DNA of 14,623 nt from the NCBI GenBank assembly GCA_905236535.1, contig CAJOQN010000024.1, positions 1 to 14,623 on the forward strand, written 5' to 3'. This document shows, in pieces, positions 1 to 6,644 of the stretch (positions are counted from its first letter, which is position 1; every line of letters begins with the position of its first letter). Made by a program: the position numbers and the translations under genes. Origin of the DNA: an uncultured Bacilli bacterium (GTDB lineage Bacteria; Bacillota_I; Bacilli_A; RFN20; CAG-826). The notes under the pieces are model-generated. The model saw nothing but the letters and a program-made list of their open reading frames with translations. It searched no databases and was not told the DNA's origin.

Positions 1-254
1 GCTTCTTCAATGCAGTTCACAGTTTGTTGTAAGTCGATAATGTGAACAGAATTTCTGGCACCATAGATGTATTTTTTCATCTTTGGGTTCCAGCGACGGG
101 TTTGATGACCGAAATGCGCGCCAGCTTCGAGCAATTTCTTCATGGTAATAACTGGTGCATCAGGATCATGCATGACTGCATCCATTGAACTTGGAGCAGC
201 TTCTTGTGTTGCTTCAATTTCTTCTTGAGCAACAACAACTTCTTCTTCACTCAT
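1..254 (-). CDS. rpsB: 30S ribosomal protein S2, N-terminal part (cut by window edge)
   Basis: Ribosomal protein S2 of the small subunit. Only the first 84 codons are in the window; the gene runs off the left edge. From residue 35 the protein matches the conserved S2 start: VITMKKLLEAGAHFGHQTRR, then WNPKMKKYIYGARN and the HIIDLQQTV segment. In B. subtilis S2 begins almost directly at this point, so residues 1-33 are an extra, acidic, Glu-rich N-terminal extension (SEEEVVV...QEEIEATQE). The start is supported by a strong Shine-Dalgarno, AAGGAGGCT at 262-270, 7 nt before the ATG at 254. The next in-frame Met codons (residues 24 and 28) lack such a site. The gene has its own promoter and a leader of about 130 nt. 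S2 is usually followed by tsf, which lies outside this window. Identification is secure; the function of the extension is unknown. Confidence 0.95.
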   Translation of the reverse strand, partial: MSEEEVVVAQEEIEATQEAAPSSMDAVMHDPDAPVITMKKLLEAGAHFGHQTRRWNPKMKKYIYGARNSVHIIDLQQTVNCIEE

Positions 255-384
255 TTGTTTGAGCCTCCTTATGTTAAGTCCTCCACTACTTCGAACATCC
301 AACCCTTCCATTTACACCCTGGTAAAGAGAAGACAACGGGGATGAATCCATAGTGTGTGTAGTCTGTGCGTATAAAAACACAGC
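255..384 (-). promoter_or_regulatory. 5' untranslated leader of rpsB
   Basis: This stretch of about 130 nt lies between the predicted rpsB transcription start and its ATG and holds no supported gene. On the minus strand it contains two short hairpins: CTGTG/CACAG near its 5' end, and TTTAC/GTAAA (arms 311-315 and 322-326). It also carries two GGAGG motifs, of which only the one at 264-268 is correctly spaced from a start codon. Long leaders on ribosomal protein genes often carry autoregulatory RNA, but I recognise no known S2 leader structure here. An autoregulatory role is inference from length and position only. Confidence 0.35.
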
Positions 385-390
385 GTGCCT

Positions 391-420
391 ATTCTATCAC
401 GCAGAGAGAACTTTTATCAA
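391..420 (-). promoter_or_regulatory. Predicted rpsB promoter
   Basis: On the minus strand, -35 TTGATA (415-420), an 18-nt spacer and -10 TAGAAT (391-396) give a sigma-A-type promoter with 5/6 matches in each box. The predicted start is near 384. It begins 9 bp past the xerC stop, so rpsB can be transcribed independently of xerC, and I see no strong terminator between them. Confidence 0.6.
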
Positions 421-428
421 TAGTAAAA

Positions 429-1331
429 CTATTTTTTATTAGCGCGAGGGTGGAAGGTCTTATAAGAAACCTTCATCGCATCTTCGGAAACATGGGTGTA
501 AATCGAGGTTGTATTAATCGATTCATGACCCAATAATTTTTGAATGACATTGAGTTCTGCGCCGTTTTCTAATAAATGAGTGGCGAATGAGTGCCTCAAA
601 AGATGAGGGTGTAAACCGAGGAAAGTTCCGGTCTTCATCTCAATTTCATCAAGGATATATTCCAACCCTCTTGTCGTTAAGGGATTACCGTTTTTATTTA
701 AAAATACAAAACTGTTTTGTCTTAGTGTTCGTGCTTCAAGGATTGGTCTGAGGTTTGAAAGATATTCGTTCAAGGTCTTTTGACATTCCTCAGAAAAAGG
801 GACCATTCTTTCTTTTCGCCCTTTCCCAAAAATACGGATGATTCTATTTCTTAGATTCAAAGATTGAGTGGTGATTCCCACAAGTTCGCTTGCCCGAATT
901 CCAGTGTAATATAAAACTTCAAGAATAGCCTGATCTCTAATCATTAATTCATCGGTTCTTTTCTTATTTTCCTTCAAAATTTCCTCAATTTGTTCACGAT
1001 ATAAAACAGAGGGTAATACTTTATCAGTTTTAGGAGAGTTGATATAAAGGAAAGGATTGTCTTTCACATATTTTTTCTTTTGCAAAAAAGTGTAGAAATG
1101 ACGGAGGCAAGAGAGTCTTCTTTTACACGACCTTTTGCTCACTCCATTAGAGAGTTCAACCGTCAAAAAATTACGGATTAACTGTAGATTAATTTCGTCC
1201 ATCAATACATCTTCGTTATCCAAAAAATTCATAAATTTATCAATATCAAATTGATAAGACTTGATGGTCCTTTCGGTGTAATTACGATCTCTTTGTAGAT
1301 AATCTAGGAATTCTCTTTCAGGTTTATTCAT
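429..1331 (-). CDS. xerC: Tyrosine recombinase XerC/XerD family
   Basis: Site-specific tyrosine recombinase of 300 aa, the usual Xer length. Xer enzymes resolve chromosome dimers at dif sites during division. The N-terminal core-binding domain spans about residues 1-90 and the catalytic domain about 105-295. The full active-site set is visible: R146 in TGIRASEL, K170 in GKGRKER, H243 and R246 in HxLRHSFATHLL, H269 in LLGHE, and the nucleophile Y278. The spacing is almost that of E. coli XerD (R148, K172, H244, R247, H270, Y279). XerC and XerD cannot be told apart from motifs alone; the symbol follows position, because the topA-adjacent Xer gene in B. subtilis is codV/xerC. No Shine-Dalgarno precedes the ATG, and a TATAAT lies 15 nt upstream, suggesting a very short leader. 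The hslVU and codY genes that follow it in B. subtilis are absent. Confidence 0.93.
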   Translation of the reverse strand: MNKPEREFLDYLQRDRNYTERTIKSYQFDIDKFMNFLDNEDVLMDEINLQLIRNFLTVELSNGVSKRSCKRRLSCLRHFYTFLQKKKYVKDNPFLYINSPKTDKVLPSVLYREQIEEILKENKKRTDELMIRDQAILEVLYYTGIRASELVGITTQSLNLRNRIIRIFGKGRKERMVPFSEECQKTLNEYLSNLRPILEARTLRQNSFVFLNKNGNPLTTRGLEYILDEIEMKTGTFLGLHPHLLRHSFATHLLENGAELNVIQKLLGHESINTTSIYTHVSEDAMKVSYKTFHPRANKK

Positions 1332-1346
1332 ACTTTGATTAATAAA

Positions 1347-1352
1347 ATTATA
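1347..1352 (-). promoter_or_regulatory. Possible xerC -10 box
   Basis: A perfect TATAAT on the minus strand sits 15 nt before the xerC ATG, just after the topA terminator. The region at -35 is only a T-tract, so promoter strength is uncertain. Initiation about 7 nt downstream would leave a leader of roughly 8-9 nt (AATCAAAGT) with no ribosome-binding site. Confidence 0.4.
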
Positions 1353-1369
1353 TGCTTTCCATCAAGCTT

Positions 1370-1400
1370 AAAAAAGAAAAAAGACCATTTATTTATGGTC
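1370..1400 (-). terminator. Rho-independent terminator of topA
   Basis: On the minus strand GACCAT, a 6-nt loop AAATAA and ATGGTC (arms 1395-1400 and 1383-1388) are followed by T6-C-T6. The upstream arm overlaps the topA stop codon (TGA, 1399-1401). This is the clearest classical terminator of the minus-strand genes on the left side and separates topA from xerC. Confidence 0.8.
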
Positions 1401-3390
1401 AGTTCTTCTTCTTAAATGAGTATTGCTTTTTATTTAAGAATTTAGCAGCGATACGATAGTCACAAGTATTGGGATAATTGGAGCACACATAATAGGTCCC
1501 ATACATTCCTTTTTTTCTTAAAAGAGGGGCTCCACATTTTTCACATTTTTTCTTGGTGAGCACTCCGTTAGCGGCTTCATTATTCGGGTCGCTTTCTGCA
1601 TGACGACATTCTTTATTAGTGCAGCGAATATATCTTCCGTTGTATCCAACCGCATACACCATCTTGGAGCCACAGACTGGACATACTTTGTCCTTAACTT
1701 CTTCTGGTTGATCGTGTTTCATAAGTTCACTGGCTTCAAGATATTCTTTTCTAAAAACAGTGTAGAAGTTGTTTAAAACTTCAACTTCTTTAATATTTCC
1801 GGTAGCGATTTCATCAAGTAAAGACTCCATATCCGCGGTATATTTGACATTAACAATGTCAGGGAAATATTTTGTCAAAGTTGTGTCCGTTAAAATGCCT
1901 TGATTGGTAATCTTTAAAACACCAGCGTCCTCTAAAACATATTGACGCTTTAACAAAGTTTCAATGGTTGCGGCATATGTTGAAGGTCTACCAATTCCTT
2001 TTTCTTCCATCAAGTGAACGACTTTAGCTTCGGAATAGTGAGCAGGTGGTTGCGTAAATTTTTGTTCAAAGTTTTTATCAAAGAGAGGGAAAATGTCTCC
2101 TTCTTTGACATCTGGGAAATTTGTTAAACCAGTTCTATCTTTAGCGTCTTCTAATATCTCATAACCTAAATCTAAAGCTCTGGTTAATTGAAGTTCAAAT
2201 AAAACTTGACCACTTTCAAAAATGATGGACATTTGCTCCTCGGTTTTAGGTTTCATTAAAGATTCTAACGCTCTATTATAAATTAATTTATATAAATTAT
2301 ATTGATCAGGTCTAAGATAACCCTTTACACTTTCAGGAGTGTTATGGTTTTTGGTAGGTCTAATTGCCTCGTGAGCGTCTTGTTCATTTAAACTCTTTTT
2401 GCCGGCTTTAGTTTTTCCAATATAAGCTTTTCCATAGACTTCAGTGATAAAATCATGGGCTCTTTTAACAAAGGTTGGAGAAAGTCTGGTGGAGTCGGTT
2501 CTCATATAGGTGATCAAACCCATATGCTCTCCATTAACATTGATACCTTCATACAATGACTGAGCGACTTTTTGAGTCTTAGAAGTCGGGAACTTTAATT
2601 TATTAAAAGCTTCTTGTTGTAATGTTGAAGTTGTAAATGGTTCTTTACTTTCTTTCTTCACAATTTTTGTGGATATAGATTTGACTTTAATCTCATCGGT
2701 TAAAGAGTTAAAAATCTCTAATCCACCATCTTGATTTTTAATTGGAAGTCCACCTGGGACTTTAGAAACATTCAAACTGAAATCTTTATTATTAATGTTT
2801 GTATTAGCAGAGATTTCAAAATATTCTTCAGGCACGAATTTATCGATTTTGGCATCATGCTCAGCGATTAATTTTAAGGTTGCGGATTGAACACGACCCG
2901 CAGATTTGGAACCAATTCTCTTTTTGATTAAACCTGAGAGATCAAAACCAATAATTCTATCAATAATTCTCCTCGCTTCTTGAGAGGACACTAAATCCAT
3001 ATCGATGAAACGCGGCTTGCTCATCGCTTCCCCGATTGAAATACGAGTGATCTCATGGAATTCGAGACGTTTGGTTTTCTTTAAATCAAGGTTTAGTTCT
3101 CTTGCTAAATGCCACGCGATGGCTTCCCCTTCTCTATCAGGGTCGGTCGCAAGAATTACTTCGTCAGCTTTTTTAGCTAAATCCTTTAATTCTTTGACGA
3201 CAGAAACTTGCTTTTTAGAGACGACGTAGGACGCTTTAAAATCATTATTAATATCCACGCCTAACCCGCGCTCCCCACGCGTAGAAAGGTCACATATGTG
3301 ACCTTTGGAAGCGACAACTTTGTAGTCGCTGCCAAGGTATCTTCCAATGGTATCGCATTTTGTAGGGGACTCAACAATTACTAATTTCAT
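1399..3390 (-). CDS. topA: DNA topoisomerase I (type IA)
   Basis: Type IA topoisomerase that relaxes negative supercoils by cutting and rejoining one strand. It is 663 aa, near the 691 of B. subtilis TopA. The N-terminal Toprim domain has E7 (VESPTK) and the metal-binding DPDRE at 83-87. The catalytic tyrosine is Y295 in GLITYMRTDSTR. Conserved EQDAHEAIRPT (336-346) and GIGRPSTYA (465-473) complete the core. Two C-terminal four-cysteine zinc modules are intact: C570/C573/C590/C595 and C616/C619/C636/C643. The C-terminal end is Lys-rich. It has its own promoter 18 nt upstream of the ATG and its own terminator, so it looks monocistronic. Ribosome binding would use a modest AGGTTAGG immediately before the start. 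trmFO, which follows topA in B. subtilis, is missing; xerC comes directly. Confidence 0.97.
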   Translation of the reverse strand: MKLVIVESPTKCDTIGRYLGSDYKVVASKGHICDLSTRGERGLGVDINNDFKASYVVSKKQVSVVKELKDLAKKADEVILATDPDREGEAIAWHLARELNLDLKKTKRLEFHEITRISIGEAMSKPRFIDMDLVSSQEARRIIDRIIGFDLSGLIKKRIGSKSAGRVQSATLKLIAEHDAKIDKFVPEEYFEISANTNINNKDFSLNVSKVPGGLPIKNQDGGLEIFNSLTDEIKVKSISTKIVKKESKEPFTTSTLQQEAFNKLKFPTSKTQKVAQSLYEGINVNGEHMGLITYMRTDSTRLSPTFVKRAHDFITEVYGKAYIGKTKAGKKSLNEQDAHEAIRPTKNHNTPESVKGYLRPDQYNLYKLIYNRALESLMKPKTEEQMSIIFESGQVLFELQLTRALDLGYEILEDAKDRTGLTNFPDVKEGDIFPLFDKNFEQKFTQPPAHYSEAKVVHLMEEKGIGRPSTYAATIETLLKRQYVLEDAGVLKITNQGILTDTTLTKYFPDIVNVKYTADMESLLDEIATGNIKEVEVLNNFYTVFRKEYLEASELMKHDQPEEVKDKVCPVCGSKMVYAVGYNGRYIRCTNKECRHAESDPNNEAANGVLTKKKCEKCGAPLLRKKGMYGTYYVCSNYPNTCDYRIAAKFLNKKQYSFKKKN

Positions 3391-3407
3391 GGCCTAACCT
3401 ATTCAAA

Positions 3408-3436
3408 AATATAGTGAGTGTCAATATACTTGTCAA
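3408..3436 (-). promoter_or_regulatory. topA promoter
   Basis: On the minus strand, consensus -35 TTGACA (3431-3436), a 17-nt spacer and -10 TATATT (3408-3413). Predicted start near 3401, giving a leader of about 10 nt. A second TTGACA lies within the spacer. This is among the best promoters in the window. Confidence 0.75.
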
Positions 3437-3492
3437 CAGCATTTGAAAGCCCCTTTTTCATTAAATAAATATCTCTTTTATTTAAGATTTTT

Positions 3493-4281
3493 TCACATTT
3501 TGATATTTTCTAAAGTGTCCAACACATCCCTTGAATTTTCCACTAATGTTGCCCCATCTCTAATCAACAAATTGCATAAACTATTCTCTCCTGCTAAATA
3601 TGGAAGACACATAACTTCTCTTCCTAAAGCAAGAGCGACATTGACTGTGATAGAGGTTCCAGAGAATAGTTTAGCTTCGGTCACTAATACAGCTTTGCTA
3701 AAACCGGCGATTAAACGATTTCGAATTGGATAAAATTCAGGAAGTGGTTCTAAATCTCCTGGATATTCAGAGATAACAAGACCACCATTTTTAATAATCC
3801 TATAATAAATATCGGTATTAGTTTTTGGGGCAGGATAATCGATCCCTGAACCAAGCACAGCGATTGTTTTCCCTTTATTATCTAAACATGCGGTATGGGC
3901 AATTGAATCTATCCCTAATGCCATCCCGGAAACAATCGTATATTTGTTTGATATATCATTAACAATTTCTCTCGTTATTTTTTCTCCATATGTTGAATTT
4001 GCCCTTGAACCCACAACCGCTAAATTGTTGTTCAAATTGTCTAATAAAGAGATATCGCCATAATAATAAAGAACTAATGGTGGTTTATATAAGGCCTTAA
4101 GATAACTTGGATATTCTTTATCAAGCATAGTTAAAGTCTTGCATTTCATTTTAGATATTTCGTTATTGATAAGATTTTCATCAATATCAAGCTTCTTGGT
4201 GTTGATGATTTTTAGCATCTGATCCCAATTGCCATTAGTGATATAAGATAGATAAATTAAGATGTTTCGTTGTTCAATCAT
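3493..4281 (-). CDS. dprA: DNA-processing protein DprA (Smf)
   Basis: DprA/Smf binds incoming single-stranded DNA during natural transformation and loads RecA; the family is also common in bacteria not known to be competent. The Rossmann-like core carries the family motifs in order: VVGSRANSTYG (89-99), VSGMALGID (117-125), VLGSGID (142-148), SEYPGDLEPLPEFYPIRNRL (171-190) and SGTSITVNVALALGREV (207-223). At 262 aa it is shorter than B. subtilis DprA (297 aa) and appears to lack the C-terminal winged-helix domain. The N-terminal ~55 residues are helical and poorly conserved. The likely ribosome-binding site is GGGGG at 4289-4293, 7 nt before the ATG, and it lies inside a hairpin (4288-4311). 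A 57-bp gap separates it from rnhB upstream, and topA downstream has its own promoter. sucCD, which sits nearby in B. subtilis, is absent. Confidence 0.93.
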   Translation of the reverse strand: MIEQRNILIYLSYITNGNWDQMLKIINTKKLDIDENLINNEISKMKCKTLTMLDKEYPSYLKALYKPPLVLYYYGDISLLDNLNNNLAVVGSRANSTYGEKITREIVNDISNKYTIVSGMALGIDSIAHTACLDNKGKTIAVLGSGIDYPAPKTNTDIYYRIIKNGGLVISEYPGDLEPLPEFYPIRNRLIAGFSKAVLVTEAKLFSGTSITVNVALALGREVMCLPYLAGENSLCNLLIRDGATLVENSRDVLDTLENIKM

Positions 4282-4338
4282 AAAAAGTCCCCCTATATAT
4301 GAATAGGAGGATTTCTCATCATTTTCGTAAAAATATTT
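4282..4338 (-). repeat. Intergenic repeat copy A with a hairpin over the dprA ribosome-binding site
   Basis: This gap between rnhB and dprA resembles 14558-14620 over about 58 bp. Shared blocks read on the minus strand are TTTTACGAAAAT, AAATC-TCCTATT, CATA and AGGGGGnnTTTTT. Within it, TCCTCCTAT (4303-4311) and ATAGGGGGA (4288-4296) form a 9-bp stem (one G-U pair) with loop TCATAT, followed by C-TTTTT running into the dprA ATG. The hairpin would hide the GGGGG that must serve as Shine-Dalgarno. It could equally act as a weak terminator after rnhB. Confidence 0.5.
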
Positions 4339-4962
4339 TTAAAAAAGTGAAATTTTTTTGATTAAACAAGATTTCACAGGTTTATAGGAAAAACGGTGAA
4401 GACCTTTAACAGGTCCATATTGTTGGAGAGCATCCATATGATCTTTGGTCCCATACCCTTTATTATTCCTTATATTATATATAGGATATTTTTCGTCTAA
4501 TTCATAACAAATGTGATCACGAGTGACCTTTGCAATGATGGAGGCTGCAGCAATACATTGAGCTTTAGCGTCACCTTTAATAATTGGGATGACATCAACA
4601 TCAAAACCTTTAAGCTTCACCGCATCAGTGAGAATTAAATCGTATTGGTGTTTTAAATTATCAATCGCCGTTTTCATTGCGAGCTTGGTCGCTTCTAAAA
4701 TATTAATTTCATCAATGACTTCAGGAGAAATGATACCCACTCCAAAAGCAATGGCGTTTTCCTTAATTAAGGCAAAAGCTTCTTCTCTTTTCTTTTCACT
4801 TAATTGTTTGGAATCGTTAATTAAATCAGAAGAAAAATCAATTGGTAAAATGACCGCAGCGGCCACGACAGGCCCTAATAAACAGCCTCTTCCAGCCTCG
4901 TCAACACCAACGATTAATTTAACCTTTTCTGAATAAAATTGTTTCTCGTAATCAAGCGACAT
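4339..4962 (-). CDS. rnhB: Ribonuclease HII
   Basis: RNase HII cleaves the RNA strand of RNA-DNA hybrids and starts removal of single ribonucleotides from DNA. It is 207 aa (E. coli 198). The catalytic D-E-D-D set is present: D21 and E22 in GVDEAGRG, D113 in LTDAV, and D131 in KGDAK, followed by the signature IAAASIIAKVTRD (137-149). The usual GRGPLAGPV reads GRGCLLGPV here, with Cys in place of Pro; the metal ligands are unaffected. The ATG lies 2 nt after the rbgA stop with no Shine-Dalgarno, so translation is probably coupled to rbgA. The rbgA-rnhB pair is conserved in Bacillota. A downstream hairpin (4288-4311) may terminate this unit. Confidence 0.96.
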   Translation of the reverse strand: MSLDYEKQFYSEKVKLIVGVDEAGRGCLLGPVVAAAVILPIDFSSDLINDSKQLSEKKREEAFALIKENAIAFGVGIISPEVIDEINILEATKLAMKTAIDNLKHQYDLILTDAVKLKGFDVDVIPIIKGDAKAQCIAAASIIAKVTRDHICYELDEKYPIYNIRNNKGYGTKDHMDALQQYGPVKGLHRFSYKPVKSCLIKKISLF

Positions 4963-4964
4963 AT

Positions 4965-5807
4965 TTAATCTAAAGTAAAGCGTCCAAGCTTTCCATTTTT
5001 AAATTCATTTAATAATAATGATTCGGCTTTTTCATAATCGGGTTCTCCGTTTTTAAGGAGACCTCTACGTGTGGAAATAAATCTTAATGTTTCTTCTAAC
5101 GAAAGAATGTTTTCAAGATCAAATCTTTCCTTTAAAGCATTTGGGTAATGACCTTTTAAAAAGCTTAATAAATAATCGCATAAATCAGAATTTGGCAAAA
5201 TATCTTCGCGAATTGCGCCGGTTAACGCTAATTTTATCGATTTTTGTTTATCCTCGTAATTCATGGGAAGAACACCAGGAGTGTCCAACAACAAAAAGTC
5301 ATTGTTGACCTTAATCCATTGTTCTCCTCTGGTGTAACCTGGTTTATTTTGTACACCAGCAGCTTTTCTTGATGCTAAACGATTAATAAGAGAAGATTTA
5401 CCAACATTAGGAATACCGATAATCATTGTTCTAATTGGCTGAGGCTTCATTCCTTTGCTTTTATCCTTCAAATGCTTTTCTTCTCCCAACTTATTAACAG
5501 CTTTAGCAATTTCTTTTTCACTATTAGGGTTTATTAAATCTAAAGCCAAAACAATCTCGTATCTTTCTTCTAATTTGGCTTTAAAATATTTTGTTTTTTC
5601 AGGATCTGCTAAATCAATTTTAGAGATGACAACGAGTTTCTTTTTATTGGCTATTCTTTTTTCTAAATCTTCATTGATTGAGGATAATGGAGCGCGTGCA
5701 TCAAAAAGCTCAATGACGATATCCACCATTCTCAATTTCTCTTCAATTTCTCGAAGAGCTTTGCTCATATGACCTGGAAACCAGTGAACTTGCTTTTGAC
5801 TTGCCAT
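4965..5807 (-). CDS. rbgA: Ribosome biogenesis GTPase RbgA (YlqF)
   Basis: GTPase required for late assembly of the 50S subunit in B. subtilis. At 280 aa it matches that protein (282 aa). The G motifs are circularly permuted, as in the YlqF/YawG family: G4 first (SKID, 62-65), then G1 GIPNVGKSS (131-139), G2-region GYTRGEQ (157-163) and G3 DTPG (175-178). The N-terminal VHWFPGHMSKA is typical of RbgA. G4 usually begins with Asn (NKxD); here it is Ser. The C-terminal RNA-binding domain (about 200-280) is complete. The start has a good Shine-Dalgarno, AGGAG at 5812-5816, 4 nt before the ATG and overlapping the lepB stop. It follows lepB and precedes rnhB, an order seen in many Bacillota, and is probably cotranscribed from the lepB promoter. 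Confidence 0.96.
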   Translation of the reverse strand: MASQKQVHWFPGHMSKALREIEEKLRMVDIVIELFDARAPLSSINEDLEKRIANKKKLVVISKIDLADPEKTKYFKAKLEERYEIVLALDLINPNSEKEIAKAVNKLGEEKHLKDKSKGMKPQPIRTMIIGIPNVGKSSLINRLASRKAAGVQNKPGYTRGEQWIKVNNDFLLLDTPGVLPMNYEDKQKSIKLALTGAIREDILPNSDLCDYLLSFLKGHYPNALKERFDLENILSLEETLRFISTRRGLLKNGEPDYEKAESLLLNEFKNGKLGRFTLD

Positions 5808-5814
5808 AAAACTC

Positions 5815-6576
5815 CTAATTAAAATAGATTGGTTTTGAATAATAATGGTGATTCAAGATAACATCTTTTTTGCCACTTTCTTTTTTGACCGTGCAGGTCC
5901 CTTGAATCGCAATTAAAACACCGGTGATATTTTCATAATAAACAGGCCCAGTTCTACTACTATCAGTACCGATATGGTTAAAAGAATCCGCGGAATGTCC
6001 CCAGTTATCACCTGCAACCCAATATTCATCTTGGCCAACTACAGTCTCGGGAATATTTCTTTCATTAGAAATGGTATCTGGAAGGAAGGGCATCTCGACA
6101 TTGACCCATTCTTCACTTTCAATGTCTTTTATATAAAGTTCGTTTTTAACAATTTTAAAGGTGTCACCTGGAATCGCAATGACTCTTTTAATTTTAAAAT
6201 AGGCACTGGAAATGCACTTATCACCTCTTTGGTAAGGCTGACTATAATCATTGTTATCCCAAGGGTAATATACAGTAACAACATCAAATCTTTTGATATT
6301 TTTAACAGCGTCCGCATGTTGATCCACAAAACCAAAGTCCACATTATCCGTAACTTGGATGGTTACAATTTGGCCACCCTTTTCTTCGGTATATGAGTAA
6401 GTTTCAATATGTTCATTTAAGGTTGGACTCATAGAGGAACCTTCAACATAAATTGTTAAATAATAATGTTGATTAAAGAACACAAAAACATTCACCACCA
6501 TAGCAATAACTAAAGCAAAATAGATGGTTGGAGCCAAAAATAATTTAACTTTTCTTGGTATTTTTATTGAAGGCAT
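5815..6576 (-). CDS. lepB: Signal peptidase I
   Basis: Membrane-bound type I signal peptidase that removes signal peptides from exported proteins. A basic N-terminus (KIPRKVK) precedes one membrane helix at about residues 12-34. The catalytic Ser is S48 in GSSMSPTL; the catalytic Lys is K130 in KRVIAIPGDTF; the late box GDNWGHSADS starts at 188. The protein is 253 aa, against 184 for B. subtilis SipS. Between Ser and Lys there are about 82 residues instead of about 40. The extra sequence forms two insertions, roughly 57-92 and 103-128. The C-terminal end (228-253) is also extended and has no predicted second membrane helix. No Shine-Dalgarno precedes the ATG, while a promoter ends 6 nt upstream, so the mRNA is probably leaderless. 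No alternative Met lies before the membrane helix. It heads the lepB-rbgA-rnhB unit. Confidence 0.94.
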   Translation of the reverse strand: MPSIKIPRKVKLFLAPTIYFALVIAMVVNVFVFFNQHYYLTIYVEGSSMSPTLNEHIETYSYTEEKGGQIVTIQVTDNVDFGFVDQHADAVKNIKRFDVVTVYYPWDNNDYSQPYQRGDKCISSAYFKIKRVIAIPGDTFKIVKNELYIKDIESEEWVNVEMPFLPDTISNERNIPETVVGQDEYWVAGDNWGHSADSFNHIGTDSSRTGPVYYENITGVLIAIQGTCTVKKESGKKDVILNHHYYSKPIYFN

Positions 6577-6582
6577 ATATCA

Positions 6583-6611
6583 ATTATATCTTTACATTTA
6601 CTTTTAGTAAA
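6583..6611 (-). promoter_or_regulatory. Predicted lepB promoter, leaderless
   Basis: On the minus strand, -35 TTTACT (6606-6611, 4/6), a 17-nt spacer and a perfect -10 TATAAT (6583-6588). Only 6 nt (TGATAT) separate the -10 from the lepB ATG, so normal initiation would fall on or beside the A of the start codon. The -35 box lies directly in the tail of the rplS terminator. Confidence 0.55.
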
Positions 6612-6636
6612 GAAAAGGACTCGAGCGAGTCCTTTT
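6605..6636 (-). terminator. Rho-independent terminator of rplS
   Basis: On the minus strand AAAAGGACTC (6627-6636), loop GCTC and GAGTCCTTTT (6613-6622) form a perfect 10-bp stem that continues into TTTTCTTTA. It starts 8 bp after the rplS stop. It separates the strongly expressed rplS from lepB. Confidence 0.85.
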
Positions 6637-6644
6637 TCATTTGA

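Noticed and set aside
286..351. Minus-strand 21-codon ORF in the rpsB leader (upstream peptide)
   Set aside because: It has no ribosome-binding site and an unremarkable composition; chance is sufficient.
420..432. ATAGT-AAA-ACTAT inverted repeat at the xerC stop, considered as a terminator
   Set aside because: The stem is 5 bp of mostly A-T pairs and the T-tract lies on the wrong strand for xerC.
3461..3485. AT-only inverted repeat TTAAATAAA/TTTATTTAA followed by T6 on the plus strand, considered as a terminator
   Set aside because: No plus-strand gene precedes it. On the minus strand, where dprA ends, it lacks a following T-tract.
5974..6396. 140-codon plus-strand ORF antisense to lepB
   Set aside because: lepB has all catalytic motifs in the opposite frame; the antisense frame shows no recognisable domain and no start signals.
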